Positions 56,017-64,000 of a DNA stretch of 64,000 nucleotides are shown here, piece after piece; position 1 is the stretch's first letter, and each line of letters starts with the position of its first letter. The translations under genes and the position numbers were made by a program. Source of the stretch: Arthrobacter sp. zg-Y1110. GTDB lineage: Bacteria; Actinomycetota; Actinomycetes; Actinomycetales; Micrococcaceae. The notes below the pieces were generated by a model, which was not told the DNA's origin, made no database searches, and saw only the letters and a program-made list of their open reading frames with translations. The stretch spans positions 1,674,001 to 1,738,000 of the forward strand of contig NZ_CP104272.1 in the NCBI RefSeq assembly GCF_025244865.1. The letters run 5' to 3'.

Positions 56017-56829
56017 TTGCCCGCAAAGCGTAACCCCAACAAGTTCGTCTATCGAGGCATCGTATTTACGGGCCTCACTGCCCGCAGCCTCTTCAGGGTT
56101 CCCGTGATCCCCTCCGGCCTGGAGAACCTTCCCTCCCACGAGGACATCCGCGGACTGAACCGCGCCGTCGTGCCCGGCAAGGGGGCAGTGGTGGCCATTA
56201 CGCACTTCGGCTACCTGGACTTCGCGTTCGCGGAGCTCCTGATGTGGAGGAAGCTCAAGGTCCACATGCGCTTCCTCGTCACCAAGAAAGCCACGAAAAA
56301 GAAGTTCGTCAAGGCTGTCTGCGACTGGTGCGAGCACATTGTGGTGGACCGTGCCGACGGCGCAGCAGCCTACAAGGAGTCCGTAGAAAAGCTGCGCGGC
56401 GGTGATTACCTTGCGGTCCTGCCCGAGGCAGGCGTCAGCCGCAGCTTCACCGTGCGGCAGCTGAAGACCGGCGCCGTGCGCATGGCCGCCGAGGCCGGTG
56501 TCCCGATCATTCCGGTATCGGTCTGGGGCGGCCACCGCATGCTGACCCGCGGGCACGGCCTAAGCATCAAGGCCGTCTGGAAAACCCCGGTGCGCGTGCA
56601 CGTGGGTGAAATCATGCGCGTCGAATCGGATGCCGACGTCGTCGAAGAGACCCGCCGGCTGCAGGAGGAACTGCAGGAGGGAATCGATTACTGCATCGAT
56701 ACCTACCCCGTGACGCCCGAACCCGGCGCGTGGTGGATGCCGCGGAGCCGCGGCGGCAGCGCCATGTCCGTGGAGGAACAGCAGGTTCTCGACGCCGCGG
56801 ACCGCGAGAAGTACAAAATCACGGGTTAA
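56017..56829 (+). CDS. 1-acyl-sn-glycerol-3-phosphate acyltransferase-like (PlsC)
   Basis: 270 residues. The HX4D motif is HFGYLD (His63, Asp68), followed by the glycerol-phosphate motif LPEAGVSRSF and the PIIPVSVWGG segment. Enzymes of this family transfer the second acyl chain in phospholipid synthesis; other lysophospholipid acyltransferases are possible. The start is a TTG at 56017 with CAGGAG upstream. A hairpin ends the gene. Confidence 0.85.
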   Translation: MPAKRNPNKFVYRGIVFTGLTARSLFRVPVIPSGLENLPSHEDIRGLNRAVVPGKGAVVAITHFGYLDFAFAELLMWRKLKVHMRFLVTKKATKKKFVKAVCDWCEHIVVDRADGAAAYKESVEKLRGGDYLAVLPEAGVSRSFTVRQLKTGAVRMAAEAGVPIIPVSVWGGHRMLTRGHGLSIKAVWKTPVRVHVGEIMRVESDADVVEETRRLQEELQEGIDYCIDTYPVTPEPGAWWMPRSRGGSAMSVEEQQVLDAADREKYKITG

Positions 56830-56837
56830 CACCAAAG

Positions 56838-56879
56838 AACTGACAACGGCAGCCGCAGGTGCGGCTGCCGTTGTCAGTT
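56838..56879. terminator. Hairpin between convergent genes (bidirectional)
   Basis: A perfect 20-bp stem with a two-base GG loop follows PlsC and precedes the convergent NAD(P)-binding gene. There is no T-run on the plus side and only TTCTTT on the minus side, so termination is likely but not classic. Confidence 0.65.
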
Positions 56880-56889
56880 GGCGGACCGG

Positions 56890-57543
56890 TTAGGCGAGGG
56901 AATCCAGGGCCTCGGCAACCGGCGTCGAGCCGTTGTTGAACTCGATGGTCTTTCCGGCGGTTTCGGGGCGTTCGAGGACTTCGGCGGCCACATGGGCAAC
57001 GTCTTCGCGCGAAACGGACTTGCCCTCGACTCCAGCTCCCGTTTCGATCCGGCCCGTGCCGGGATCCATGGTCAGCGCGCTGGGGCCAAGGATGGTCCAG
57101 TTCAGGCCGCCGGCCCGCAGGTGCTCGTCCGCGTCGGCCTTGGCCTCGGCGTAGGCAAAGAACCCGTCGTCTTCGGGGACGCCGTGGTCCTTGCCGGCAC
57201 CGAAGTAGGAGACCATCACGTAGCGGCCGGCGCCTGCTGCTTCTGCGGCGTCCATGGAGCGGATCGCGGCGTCCCGGTCAACGGCAAAAGTGCGTTCGGG
57301 GGTACCGCCCCCGGCACCGGCGCTCCAGACGACGGCGTCCTGCCCGCGAAGCAGTTCGGTGATCTGTTCGGTGGAGAGATTTTCCACGTCGGCGACGACG
57401 GCTTCCGCGCCGGTCTGTTCAACATCCGCTGCGTGGTCCGGATTGCGGAAGAGGGAGGTGACGGTGTGGCCCTTGTCGGTCAGCCGTCGGGCCAGGTGCA
57501 GGGCGACTTTTCCGTGACCTCCGATAATGGCGATGCGGGACAT
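56890..57543 (-). CDS. NAD(P)-binding (NmrA/SDR a-type) protein
   Basis: 217 residues with an N-terminal IIGGHGKVALHLARRL dinucleotide-binding motif and the extended-SDR-like pattern of YwnB relatives; the catalytic Tyr/Lys pair is FAYAEAK. It may be an NAD(P)H sensor or an epimerase-like reductase; function unknown. ATG at 57543 with GAGTAACGC upstream. Confidence 0.75.
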   Translation of the reverse strand: MSRIAIIGGHGKVALHLARRLTDKGHTVTSLFRNPDHAADVEQTGAEAVVADVENLSTEQITELLRGQDAVVWSAGAGGGTPERTFAVDRDAAIRSMDAAEAAGAGRYVMVSYFGAGKDHGVPEDDGFFAYAEAKADADEHLRAGGLNWTILGPSALTMDPGTGRIETGAGVEGKSVSREDVAHVAAEVLERPETAGKTIEFNNGSTPVAEALDSLA

Positions 57544-57728
57544 GCGTTACTCCTTTGGTTGGTGACGGTCCATCCACCATAAGCATGCTGTCGAACCCGT
57601 GCAGGGTCCGCGCCCTGCCGTCCGCCAAGGGCTTAGCAGTTCGTGCGAATAGCATCGGCGGGGATAGCGGCGGCCTCCGGGGCTTGGTTATGATCGCGCT
57701 GGGCTCGAAAAACCGCGGAAGGAACGCT

Positions 57729-59246
57729 GTGGCAACAACTACGGCTCAGCCGGACCTCACTGTTTCGACGTCGGACGGAACGGTGCGGGGAACAATAGTG
57801 AACGGCGTGCGGGTGTGGCGGGGAATACCGTACGCGGCCCCGCCGATCGGCGGGCTCCGGCTGCGCCTGCCGCGTCCGGTGCAGCCGTGGGAGGGCGTGC
57901 TGGACGCCGGCCGTTACGGTCCCGTACCGCCCCAGGAACGCGGACTGCCGTCCATGGGCGCCGGCCGGAAAACTCCCATGGACGAAGACTGCCTCACCAT
58001 CAACGTCACCGCACCGTTGGACAAGGCACCGCCGCGCCCTGTCCTGGTGTATTTCTACGGCGGCGCGTTCACCATCGGGGCCGCGTCCGCGCCGGACTAC
58101 GACGGCCGGAATCTCGTGGAACGCGGGGATGTGGTCTACGTCTGCATGAATTATCGGCTGGGAGCACTCGGCTTCATGGATTTCCGCCGGTATTCGACGC
58201 CGGAGCGGCCGTTCGATGTAAACGTCGGGTTGGCGGACCAGGTCGCGGCCCTGCGCTGGGTCCAGCGCAACATTGCCGCCTTCGGAGGGGATCCCGGGAA
58301 CGTGACGGTTTTCGGCGAGTCTGCCGGGGCTGTGTCGATTACTGCGCTGATGTGCGTTCCGTCTGCCGAGGGGCTCTTCCACCGGGCCTTCGTGCAGAGT
58401 TCGGCACCGGCTACTGCCTATGGCCCCGGCCTGCCGGAAAAGTGGGCAGGCAGCCTGATCGAACTGCTGGGGGTCGCCGAAGAGGATGCGTCGAATGCCC
58501 TGGCCACGTTGCCTGCCCAGCGCCTGGTGAAGGCAGTCGGCAAGCTCACCAGCAAGGTCACGCCTGAGTCCGAGCCTGGTGCCCTGGCCGTAGCACCGGT
58601 GGTCGACGGGGAGTTCCTGCCCCTGCATCCCATCGATGCCTTCCGGACGGGCAAGGCACACCGGATTCCGCTCGTCATCGGCAATATGTTCCGCGAAGGC
58701 GCGCTGTTCGACCGGGTGCAGGACATCCTCCCCACCACGGAGGAACGGATCGACACGATGTTTGCCCGCACGGAACCGGAGCTCAAGGAACAGGTCCTCG
58801 CCGCCTACCCCGGCTACCCGTCCAAGCGCGCCGCCGTGGACGTAGGCGGGGATGTCGTCTTCTGGCTGCCCAGTATCCAAGTGGCCGAAGGGCACAGCGC
58901 GTACGCGCCCACGTGGTCCTTCCGGTTCGACTATGCCCCGCGGATGGCGAACCTGCTGGGAATGGGTGCCACCCACGGTATGGACATCCCTGCGGTGTTT
59001 GGAAACTACGACCGCGGACTGGGCAGGTTCCTGACGCTGCTCGGCGGCAAGCGCACTGCCGTTTCCGTTGGCAACCGGTTCCGCGGCGCGCTGCTGCGCT
59101 TCGCCCGCACCGGAGGTCCGGGCCTGTGGCCGGCGTACAGCATCGAGACGCGAGCCACCAAAGTCTTCGACGGCACCGACAACGTTATCCATGATCCGCA
59201 CCGGGACCGCCGGGAAGCGTGGAACGGGTACCGCGGCTACCGCTGA
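57729..59246 (+). CDS. Type B carboxylesterase
   Basis: 505 residues. The oxyanion hole YFYGGAF and the nucleophile elbow GESAG (Ser198) are clear, and the acid in the MDEDCLTIN region is conserved. No signal peptide, so cytoplasmic. The GTG at 57729 follows AAGGAACG; upstream reading is spurious. A close paralogue begins at 62545, with arginase-like and ABC-F genes between. Confidence 0.88.
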   Translation: MATTTAQPDLTVSTSDGTVRGTIVNGVRVWRGIPYAAPPIGGLRLRLPRPVQPWEGVLDAGRYGPVPPQERGLPSMGAGRKTPMDEDCLTINVTAPLDKAPPRPVLVYFYGGAFTIGAASAPDYDGRNLVERGDVVYVCMNYRLGALGFMDFRRYSTPERPFDVNVGLADQVAALRWVQRNIAAFGGDPGNVTVFGESAGAVSITALMCVPSAEGLFHRAFVQSSAPATAYGPGLPEKWAGSLIELLGVAEEDASNALATLPAQRLVKAVGKLTSKVTPESEPGALAVAPVVDGEFLPLHPIDAFRTGKAHRIPLVIGNMFREGALFDRVQDILPTTEERIDTMFARTEPELKEQVLAAYPGYPSKRAAVDVGGDVVFWLPSIQVAEGHSAYAPTWSFRFDYAPRMANLLGMGATHGMDIPAVFGNYDRGLGRFLTLLGGKRTAVSVGNRFRGALLRFARTGGPGLWPAYSIETRATKVFDGTDNVIHDPHRDRREAWNGYRGYR

Positions 59247-59247
59247 C

Positions 59248-60141
59248 CTAGACCGGCAGGTCCCGCAGCAGTCCGCCCAGGCGAAGGAGCTCCAGCGGCG
59301 CGTGCTGGGCGAGCGAGAGACCGACTATCTCCCCGGCATCGCCCAGGGCGTCGATAATCCGAAGCAGGTCCGGCACCCGCATGCCCCGGGTGCCGTTGCC
59401 TGTGGTTCCGGTGAAATCCCGCCGGTCCAGCACATCCAGGTCCACATGGATGGCCAGCTTCGTAGCTCCGGTGAGCGCCAGCCAATCCAGGATCCGGCGG
59501 GTGTCCTCCGGAGTGTCCGTGATCCCGACGCTGGAGATCCCCAGCCGGCGCTTATTGGCCATGCCGGGATCCTGCCAGTCCTGCAGGCCGACGTGGAGGA
59601 CGTTCGACGGCGCCACCACTGCCGGCAGCGCGGCCAGGAATTCGGCGTCGCCCTCCCCGGCGAGCGTCGACAGGGACATGGAACGGAACCCGGTATAGCT
59701 GTCGCCCGGGGTCCCGGTGTCCGGGTGCGCATCCACCCACAGCACCGCCAGGTCCGGCCCGTACCTGGCGGCCAGGTAACTGAACGGGGCCACGCTCACC
59801 GAACATTCCCCGCCGAAAGTGACCACTGACGCCGGATCGGCTTCCGACACCAGCCGGAGCCCTTCCCGGAGCTGGCGCAGGACCGCTTCGCGGGCATAAA
59901 TGCCGTCCACCGTCTCCACTGCCTCGTCCGTTGTGTCGGTGCTGACCGGCACAAAAGCGGTGGGACCCTCATGGGCGGGGGAGAGCAACTCGAGCAGGGA
60001 AGGTCCGAGATGGTACGAAAGCTGGGTCTGGTGCGGCAGACCCGCAGGCAGCGAACCGACAGCGCCTGCTCCGGCAGCACCCTGCCACTGCGGAAAGATC
60101 AGCCGAAGGGACCCGGGACCGGATGGATGCATGGAGGTCAT
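59248..60141 (-). CDS. Arginase/ureohydrolase-fold protein
   Basis: 297 residues. The metal sites are DAHPD (Asp137, His139, Asp141) and HVDLDVLD (Asp234, Asp236), but the first metal ligand, usually His in GGDHS, is Cys113 in GGECS. This variant is a known sub-type among actinobacteria; the substrate is not clear and agmatine- or guanidino-cleaving activity should not be assumed. ATG at 60141 with AAGGACG upstream. Convergent with the carboxylesterase. Confidence 0.8.
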   Translation of the reverse strand: MTSMHPSGPGSLRLIFPQWQGAAGAGAVGSLPAGLPHQTQLSYHLGPSLLELLSPAHEGPTAFVPVSTDTTDEAVETVDGIYAREAVLRQLREGLRLVSEADPASVVTFGGECSVSVAPFSYLAARYGPDLAVLWVDAHPDTGTPGDSYTGFRSMSLSTLAGEGDAEFLAALPAVVAPSNVLHVGLQDWQDPGMANKRRLGISSVGITDTPEDTRRILDWLALTGATKLAIHVDLDVLDRRDFTGTTGNGTRGMRVPDLLRIIDALGDAGEIVGLSLAQHAPLELLRLGGLLRDLPV

Positions 60142-60215
60142 GATCGTCCTTAAGTGCGGAACAGATGCTTACCTTACCGCCGCGGACCTGAGCCGAAACA
60201 GGTGCGTGCACAAAA

Positions 60216-60221
60216 TAGAAT
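60216..60221 (+). promoter_or_regulatory. -10 element of a possibly leaderless ABC-F gene
   Basis: TAGAAT ends seven bases before the ATG at 60228, which would put the transcript start at or next to the first codon. The GGAGG in between is only one base from ATG and too close to act as a normal ribosome site. Confidence 0.4.
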
Positions 60222-60227
60222 GGAGGC

Positions 60228-61865
60228 ATGACTGCAACCCTCGTCGCCCGGGACCTTTCCGGCGGCCACGCCCACCGCACCCTTTTCGAGCATCTTTCCC
60301 TCACCGTCGCGCCGGGAGACGTGGTGGGCGTGGTGGGCGCCAACGGTGCCGGCAAATCGACGCTGCTGCGGTTGCTCGCCGGAGCGGCCGAACCGCAGGC
60401 CGGTACGGTCAGCACATCCCCTGCCGATGCCTTTGTCGGCTGGCTGCCGCAGGAACACGAACGGCTCGCCGGTGAAACGGTGGGCGCGTATCTGGCCCGG
60501 CGTACCGGGGCGGCGGCTTCTACTGTTGCCATGGAGGCTGCAGCCGAAGCGCTGGGATCCGAACTCCCCGGAGCGGATGACGCCTATGCGGCTGCACTGG
60601 ACCGGTGGCTGGCGTCCGGTGCAGCCGACCTCGAAGACCGGGCACCCGCCGTACTGGCGGACCTGGGCCTGCAGCTCGGCCTGGACACCGGGATGGCCGG
60701 GCTTTCGGGCGGACAGGCGGCACGCGTGGCGCTGGCCGCCCTGCTGCTGAGCCGCTTCGACATCGTCCTGCTCGACGAACCCACCAATGACCTTGACCTG
60801 GACGGCCTGGCACGTCTGGAACAGTTTGTCCGCGGACTCCGCGGCGGCGTCGTGCTGGTGTCCCATGACCGTGAGTTCCTCGCCCGGTGCGTAACCACCG
60901 TGGTGGAGCTGGATCTGGCACAGAACAGCGTGGCGGTCTACGACGGCGGCTACGAGGCGTACCTGGAGGAACGCGCCGTGGCCCGCCGGCATGCCCGCGA
61001 GGCCTACGACGAGTTCGCTGACAAGAAGGCGGATCTGGTGTCCCGCGCCCGGACCACCCGGGAATGGAGCTCGCAGGGCGTGCGCAACGCCATGAAAAAG
61101 AACCCTGACAATGACAAGATCAGGCGCAAGGCCAGCACCGAGTCATCCGAAAAGCAGGCACGGAAAGTCCGCCAGATGGAGTCACGTATCGCCCGCCTGG
61201 ACGAGGTGGAGGAACCACGCAAGGAGTGGCAGCTGCAGCTGCGCATCGGCTCGGCGCCCCGCTCCAGCTCGGTGGTGTCCACGTTGAACGACGCCGCACT
61301 CACCCGCGGCGGATTCACCCTCGGTCCGGTATCGGTGCAGGTGAATGCGGGGGAGCGGATCGGCATCACCGGCCCCAACGGTGCCGGCAAATCCACGCTG
61401 CTGCGGCTGCTGCTGGGACGCGAGGTGCCCGACGCCGGTACGGCCTCCCTGGGTGCCTCAGTCGCGGTGGGGGAAATCGATCAGGGCCGCGGCCAGCTCC
61501 CGCCCGACCTGCCGCTGGGGGAAGCCTTTGAAGCGGCCGTTCCGGAACTCTCGTCCGCGGAGGCACGGACCCTGCTGGCCAAATTCGGGCTCAAGGCGGA
61601 TCAGGTGGCGAGCCGGGTCGACGCGTTGTCCCCGGGCGAGCGTACCCGCGCTTCGCTGGCCCTCCTGCAGGCCCGGGGCGTAAACCTGCTGGTCCTGGAC
61701 GAGCCCACCAACCATTTGGACCTGCCCGCCATCGAGCAGCTCGAAGAGGCGCTGGAAAGCTACGAGGGGGCCCTGCTGCTGGTGTCCCACGACAGGCGGC
61801 TGCTGGAGAACGTCCGCCTCGATACCCGCTGGGAAGTCGCGGACGGGAAGGTCAACGCAGCCTAG
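60228..61865 (+). CDS. ABC-F family ATPase (Vga/Msr-like layout)
   Basis: 545 residues, two cassettes with no membrane helices. Cassette 1: Walker A GANGAGKST, signature LSGGQAAR, Walker B LLDEPTNDLD. Cassette 2: Walker A GPNGAGKST, signature LSPGERTR, Walker B LVLDEPTNHLD. The linker (about 235-330) is long and very basic (KNPDNDKIRRKAST), the pattern of ribosome-protecting ABC-F proteins that confer drug resistance. Substrate drug class is unknown. Possibly leaderless (see promoter). Confidence 0.87.
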   Translation: MTATLVARDLSGGHAHRTLFEHLSLTVAPGDVVGVVGANGAGKSTLLRLLAGAAEPQAGTVSTSPADAFVGWLPQEHERLAGETVGAYLARRTGAAASTVAMEAAAEALGSELPGADDAYAAALDRWLASGAADLEDRAPAVLADLGLQLGLDTGMAGLSGGQAARVALAALLLSRFDIVLLDEPTNDLDLDGLARLEQFVRGLRGGVVLVSHDREFLARCVTTVVELDLAQNSVAVYDGGYEAYLEERAVARRHAREAYDEFADKKADLVSRARTTREWSSQGVRNAMKKNPDNDKIRRKASTESSEKQARKVRQMESRIARLDEVEEPRKEWQLQLRIGSAPRSSSVVSTLNDAALTRGGFTLGPVSVQVNAGERIGITGPNGAGKSTLLRLLLGREVPDAGTASLGASVAVGEIDQGRGQLPPDLPLGEAFEAAVPELSSAEARTLLAKFGLKADQVASRVDALSPGERTRASLALLQARGVNLLVLDEPTNHLDLPAIEQLEEALESYEGALLLVSHDRRLLENVRLDTRWEVADGKVNAA

Positions 61866-62134
61866 CCCGGGTGGCCGCCGGGCACCCGGCGGATCCGGCA
61901 CCGGGCTTCGACCCGTCAGCACGGTGCCGGATGTGATACAAAGTATGCTGTGACGCATCCTTGGGAGGTGCGGAACGTAGGTCTCGGACGATTTCACGGA
62001 AGAAGTGTCCTCATGGCTCCAAGGATGGAATACCGTAGTGCTGCCTCAGCGGCCTGCGGGAGCAGCGGCATAACGGTTCGGTACAGGTGCGCAGGGAATC
62101 CGCGCACTCCATTTGCGCGCGCCGGAAACGCCCT
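61866..62134 (+). other. Intergenic region after the ABC-F gene
   Basis: About 270 bases with no gene I can support. Small frames beginning at GTG 61950 or ATG 62013 are unconvincing. A GATACAAAGTATGCT stretch near 61935 may be a promoter for the downstream small gene. Confidence 0.4.
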
Positions 62135-62353
62135 GTGAAGGCGTTAAGGTCGGCGGAGGTACCCGTCCTGATCCTCGTCTGGATCTTGTGCGTCGGAACC
62201 GATTGGTCAACCGGCACGAAAATCGCCCTCAACGTTGCAGCAGTTGCTGCGCTTTGCCTTCGGGAAGCCATCCTGCACCGCCGCCTGGGGGCGAGGCCCG
62301 CCCATGGACGGCGCAGCGCCGGTTCACGGCAGCAGCTCGCCACCGCAGCCTAG
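62135..62353 (+). CDS. Small membrane protein, hypothetical
   Basis: About 72 residues from a GTG at 62135, with one or two hydrophobic helices (VPVLILVWILCVG and TKIALNVAAVAALCL) and an Arg/Ser-rich tail. No family recognised. The start could be 62087 (GTG) instead. Coding is plausible but not secure. Confidence 0.35.
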   Translation: MKALRSAEVPVLILVWILCVGTDWSTGTKIALNVAAVAALCLREAILHRRLGARPAHGRRSAGSRQQLATAA

Positions 62354-62366
62354 GCGCAAGCCTAGG
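62349..62366 (+). other. Hairpin with GCAA tetraloop
   Basis: CCTAGGC-GCAA-GCCTAGG folds into a seven-bp stem with a GNRA tetraloop at the end of the small hypothetical gene, including its stop codon. No T-run follows. Confidence 0.55.
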
Positions 62367-62372
62367 CACCGG

Positions 62373-62442
62373 CCCGGATGTCGGACCCGGATGTCGGACC
62401 GCGGGGGTGTTGGGACCGCGGTGTTGGGCCGGGGATGTTGGG
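62373..62442. repeat. G-rich tandem repeats before the second carboxylesterase
   Basis: Two exact 13-base units (CCCGGATGTCGGA at 62373-62385 and 62386-62398) are followed by GTGTTGGG at 62407 and 62421 and a related GATGTTGGG near 62434. The region has low complexity and many G-runs. It sits about 100 bases before the GTG of the carboxylesterase; a regulatory or slippage-prone role is speculative. Confidence 0.7.
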
Positions 62443-62544
62443 CCGGGACGGCCGGCAACGGGTCGTGATCTGGTGGCCCAATCGACGCACGCCTATCGTA
62501 GGTAGTCGCAAGGCAGCGGTTATCCCGGGCGAAAAGAGTCGATT

Positions 62545-64000
62545 GTGGCTATTGACGTTGCTTCACTGGTGGTTGAAACCGGCAGCGGGCTGGTTCAGGG
62601 CATAGTCGACGAAGGCGTGCGCACCTGGCGCGGCATCCCCTACGCGGCTCCGCCCGTCGGTGGCTTCCGGCTCAGGGCACCGCAGCCGCCGCAGAGCTGG
62701 AGCGGTATCCGCTTCGCCGGCAGCTTTGGGCCGGTTCCTCCCCAGTCCAAAGCTCCCAGCCTCACCGGAACCCGGCGCCGGGTGGCCATGGACGAGGACT
62801 GCCTCTCACTGAATGTCTCTGCACCGCTGGAACCCGCGGACGGGCTGCTGCCGGTCCTGGTCTACCTGTACGGCGGCGGCTTCAGCTCCGGCTCCTCCGC
62901 GGAGCCTACGTACCGGGGAACAAAGCTGGTCCGGGACGGCGGCGTCCTCTATGTCTCGCTCAATTACCGCATCGGTGCGCTGGGATTCATGGACTTCCGT
63001 GCGTACTCGACGCCGGAACGGCCGTTCGACGCCAACATGGGCCTGCGTGACCAGCTCGCCGCCCTGAAATGGGTCCAGCAGAACATCGAAGCCTTCGGCG
63101 GCGACCCGGACAATGTCACCCTGTTCGGGGAATCGGCGGGAGGGCTCGCCGTCACCACCCTGATGTGCATTCCCGCCGCCCGGGGCCTGTTCCATCAGGC
63201 CTACGCGCAGAGCCCGGCACCGTCCGCAGCCTATTCATCGGAGCTGCATGCGGCCTGGGCGGCCGACCTGCTGGAGATTCTGGGAGTGTCACCCTCCGCA
63301 GCCGCGGAAGCCCTGACCCGCTTGCCGGCGGCGAAGCTGGTCAACGCCACCCGTAAACTGACAACGAAGATCGGTCCCGTCAAGCAGCCCGGCTCACTCA
63401 GCGTCTCTCCGGTCATTGACGGGGATTTCCTGCCCAGGCATCCCATAGACGCCTTCTTTGCGGGCGAGTCCGCTCCGGTTCCCCTGGTGCTGGGCACCAT
63501 GGCCCGGGAGGGCGCGCTGTTCGCGAAGGTTTCCAACATCCTGCCGTCAACGCCCGAACGGATCGAGAAGATGTTTGCGGGCACCGATCCACTGGCGCGG
63601 GACCGGGTGGTTGCCGCCTATCCCGGATACCCGTCCCGCCAGCGTTCAGTGGATATCAGCGGCGACCTGGTTTTCTGGTATCCCAGCCAAATGGTTGCCG
63701 AGGGCCACTCACGCGTGGCGCCCACCTGGGCATACCGCTATGACTATGCGACACCGGCAATGAACCTGCTGGGGTTCGGCGCCACCCATTCCTTCGATGT
63801 GCCGGTGATGTTCGGGGATATCGGAATCGGAACCGCCAAGGCCTTGACCCTGCTGGGCGGAGCAGAAGACCTGAAAGCCCTGTCCAAACGGTTCCAGGGT
63901 TCGTTGCTGAGCCTGGCCCGGCATTCCCACCCCGGCAGTGACTGGCCGGCCTACGACGAAGTCCACCGGCAGACCCGCGTGTTCGACAAGCTGGACCGGA
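62545..64000 (+). CDS. Type B carboxylesterase, partial (runs off the window)
   Basis: Open from GTG 62545 to the window end (about 485 residues) with no stop, so the 3' end is missing. Motifs: YLYGGGF oxyanion hole, GESAG with Ser197, MDEDCLSLN. It is a paralogue of the gene at 57729, with long near-identical runs such as STPERPFD and the GTWRGIPYAAPP-like opening (VRTWRGIPYAAPPVGG). It would have gone unlisted from complete frames because its end lies outside. Preceded by a weak AAAGAG. Confidence 0.9.
   Translation, partial: MAIDVASLVVETGSGLVQGIVDEGVRTWRGIPYAAPPVGGFRLRAPQPPQSWSGIRFAGSFGPVPPQSKAPSLTGTRRRVAMDEDCLSLNVSAPLEPADGLLPVLVYLYGGGFSSGSSAEPTYRGTKLVRDGGVLYVSLNYRIGALGFMDFRAYSTPERPFDANMGLRDQLAALKWVQQNIEAFGGDPDNVTLFGESAGGLAVTTLMCIPAARGLFHQAYAQSPAPSAAYSSELHAAWAADLLEILGVSPSAAAEALTRLPAAKLVNATRKLTTKIGPVKQPGSLSVSPVIDGDFLPRHPIDAFFAGESAPVPLVLGTMAREGALFAKVSNILPSTPERIEKMFAGTDPLARDRVVAAYPGYPSRQRSVDISGDLVFWYPSQMVAEGHSRVAPTWAYRYDYATPAMNLLGFGATHSFDVPVMFGDIGIGTAKALTLLGGAEDLKALSKRFQGSLLSLARHSHPGSDWPAYDEVHRQTRVFDKLDR

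Noticed and set aside
61950..62134. A 62-codon frame after the ABC-F gene
   Set aside because: Starts at a GTG without a ribosome site and has no recognisable composition or domain.
1..64000. Possible CRISPR array, tRNA, rRNA, insertion sequence or prophage
   Set aside because: No regularly spaced repeats, tRNA-like cloverleaf, transposase, integrase or phage gene could be found by reading.

Overview
The window is a stretch of a high-GC actinobacterial chromosome, most likely from the Micrococcaceae (Arthrobacter and relatives). Supporting signs are a CarD-type RNA polymerase regulator, a mycothiol-dependent-type enzyme, a DUF222/HNH gene carrying a perfect actinobacterial LexA box, a c-di-AMP (ydaO-type) riboswitch in front of a LysM-NlpC/P60 protein, frequent GTG/TTG starts and a leaderless-looking furA promoter. 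I see no tRNA, rRNA, CRISPR array, prophage or insertion sequence. The genes fill both strands with short gaps, so this is mostly ordinary chromosome.

Layout. 0-9 kb: a SorC-family regulator divergent from glpD, a strong terminator, a remnant of a TetR gene, carD, the helicase hrpB, a FUSC membrane protein and a divergent mannose-6-phosphate isomerase. 9-23 kb: ion and drug transport (two CPA1 Na+/H+ antiporters, a YfeO-like ClC protein, a DHA2 MFS pump), an acyl-CoA dehydrogenase with a TetR-type operator, an SMP-30 lactonase, TetR, GatB/YqeY, an MDMPI-type enzyme, an orphan furA with its own operator, a small 17-residue-repeat protein, and an ABC-F ATPase. 23-31 kb: DUF2071, SRPBCC, a lipoprotein fusing alkaline phosphatase to a glycerophosphodiesterase, a YciO/Sua5 protein, the SOS-linked HNH gene, a zinc ribbon and RNase J. 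31-37 kb: a class A penicillin-binding protein, a GH13 glucosidase, and an SDR/TetR pair. 37-46 kb: a full kdpFABCDE potassium system with an extra micro-ORF and a KdpE-like site, convergent with the riboswitch-controlled LysM-NlpC/P60 gene. 46-54 kb: MFS, a stand-alone LigD-type primase-polymerase, an ABC exporter divergent from a NarL-type two-component pair, and a YeeE/TusA thiosulfate uptake pair. 54-64 kb: glycosyltransferase, hydrolase, PlsC, NAD(P)-binding protein, two paralogous type B carboxylesterases (the second runs off the window), an arginase-fold protein and a second ABC-F ATPase.

Themes. Ion and turgor control is prominent: Kdp, two antiporters, a ClC-type protein and a c-di-AMP riboswitch next to Kdp. 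Phosphate and glycerol salvage is suggested by the phosphatase-phosphodiesterase lipoprotein and GlpD. Regulatory sites recognised by eye include a LexA box, a Fur operator, two TetR-type operators, a TGCAC palindrome, a KdpE-like direct repeat and several hairpin terminators. The least explained items are the 17-residue-repeat protein beside furA, the micro-ORF before kdpF, the repeated GTGTGATC octamers upstream of the riboswitch, and the G-rich tandem repeats before the last gene.
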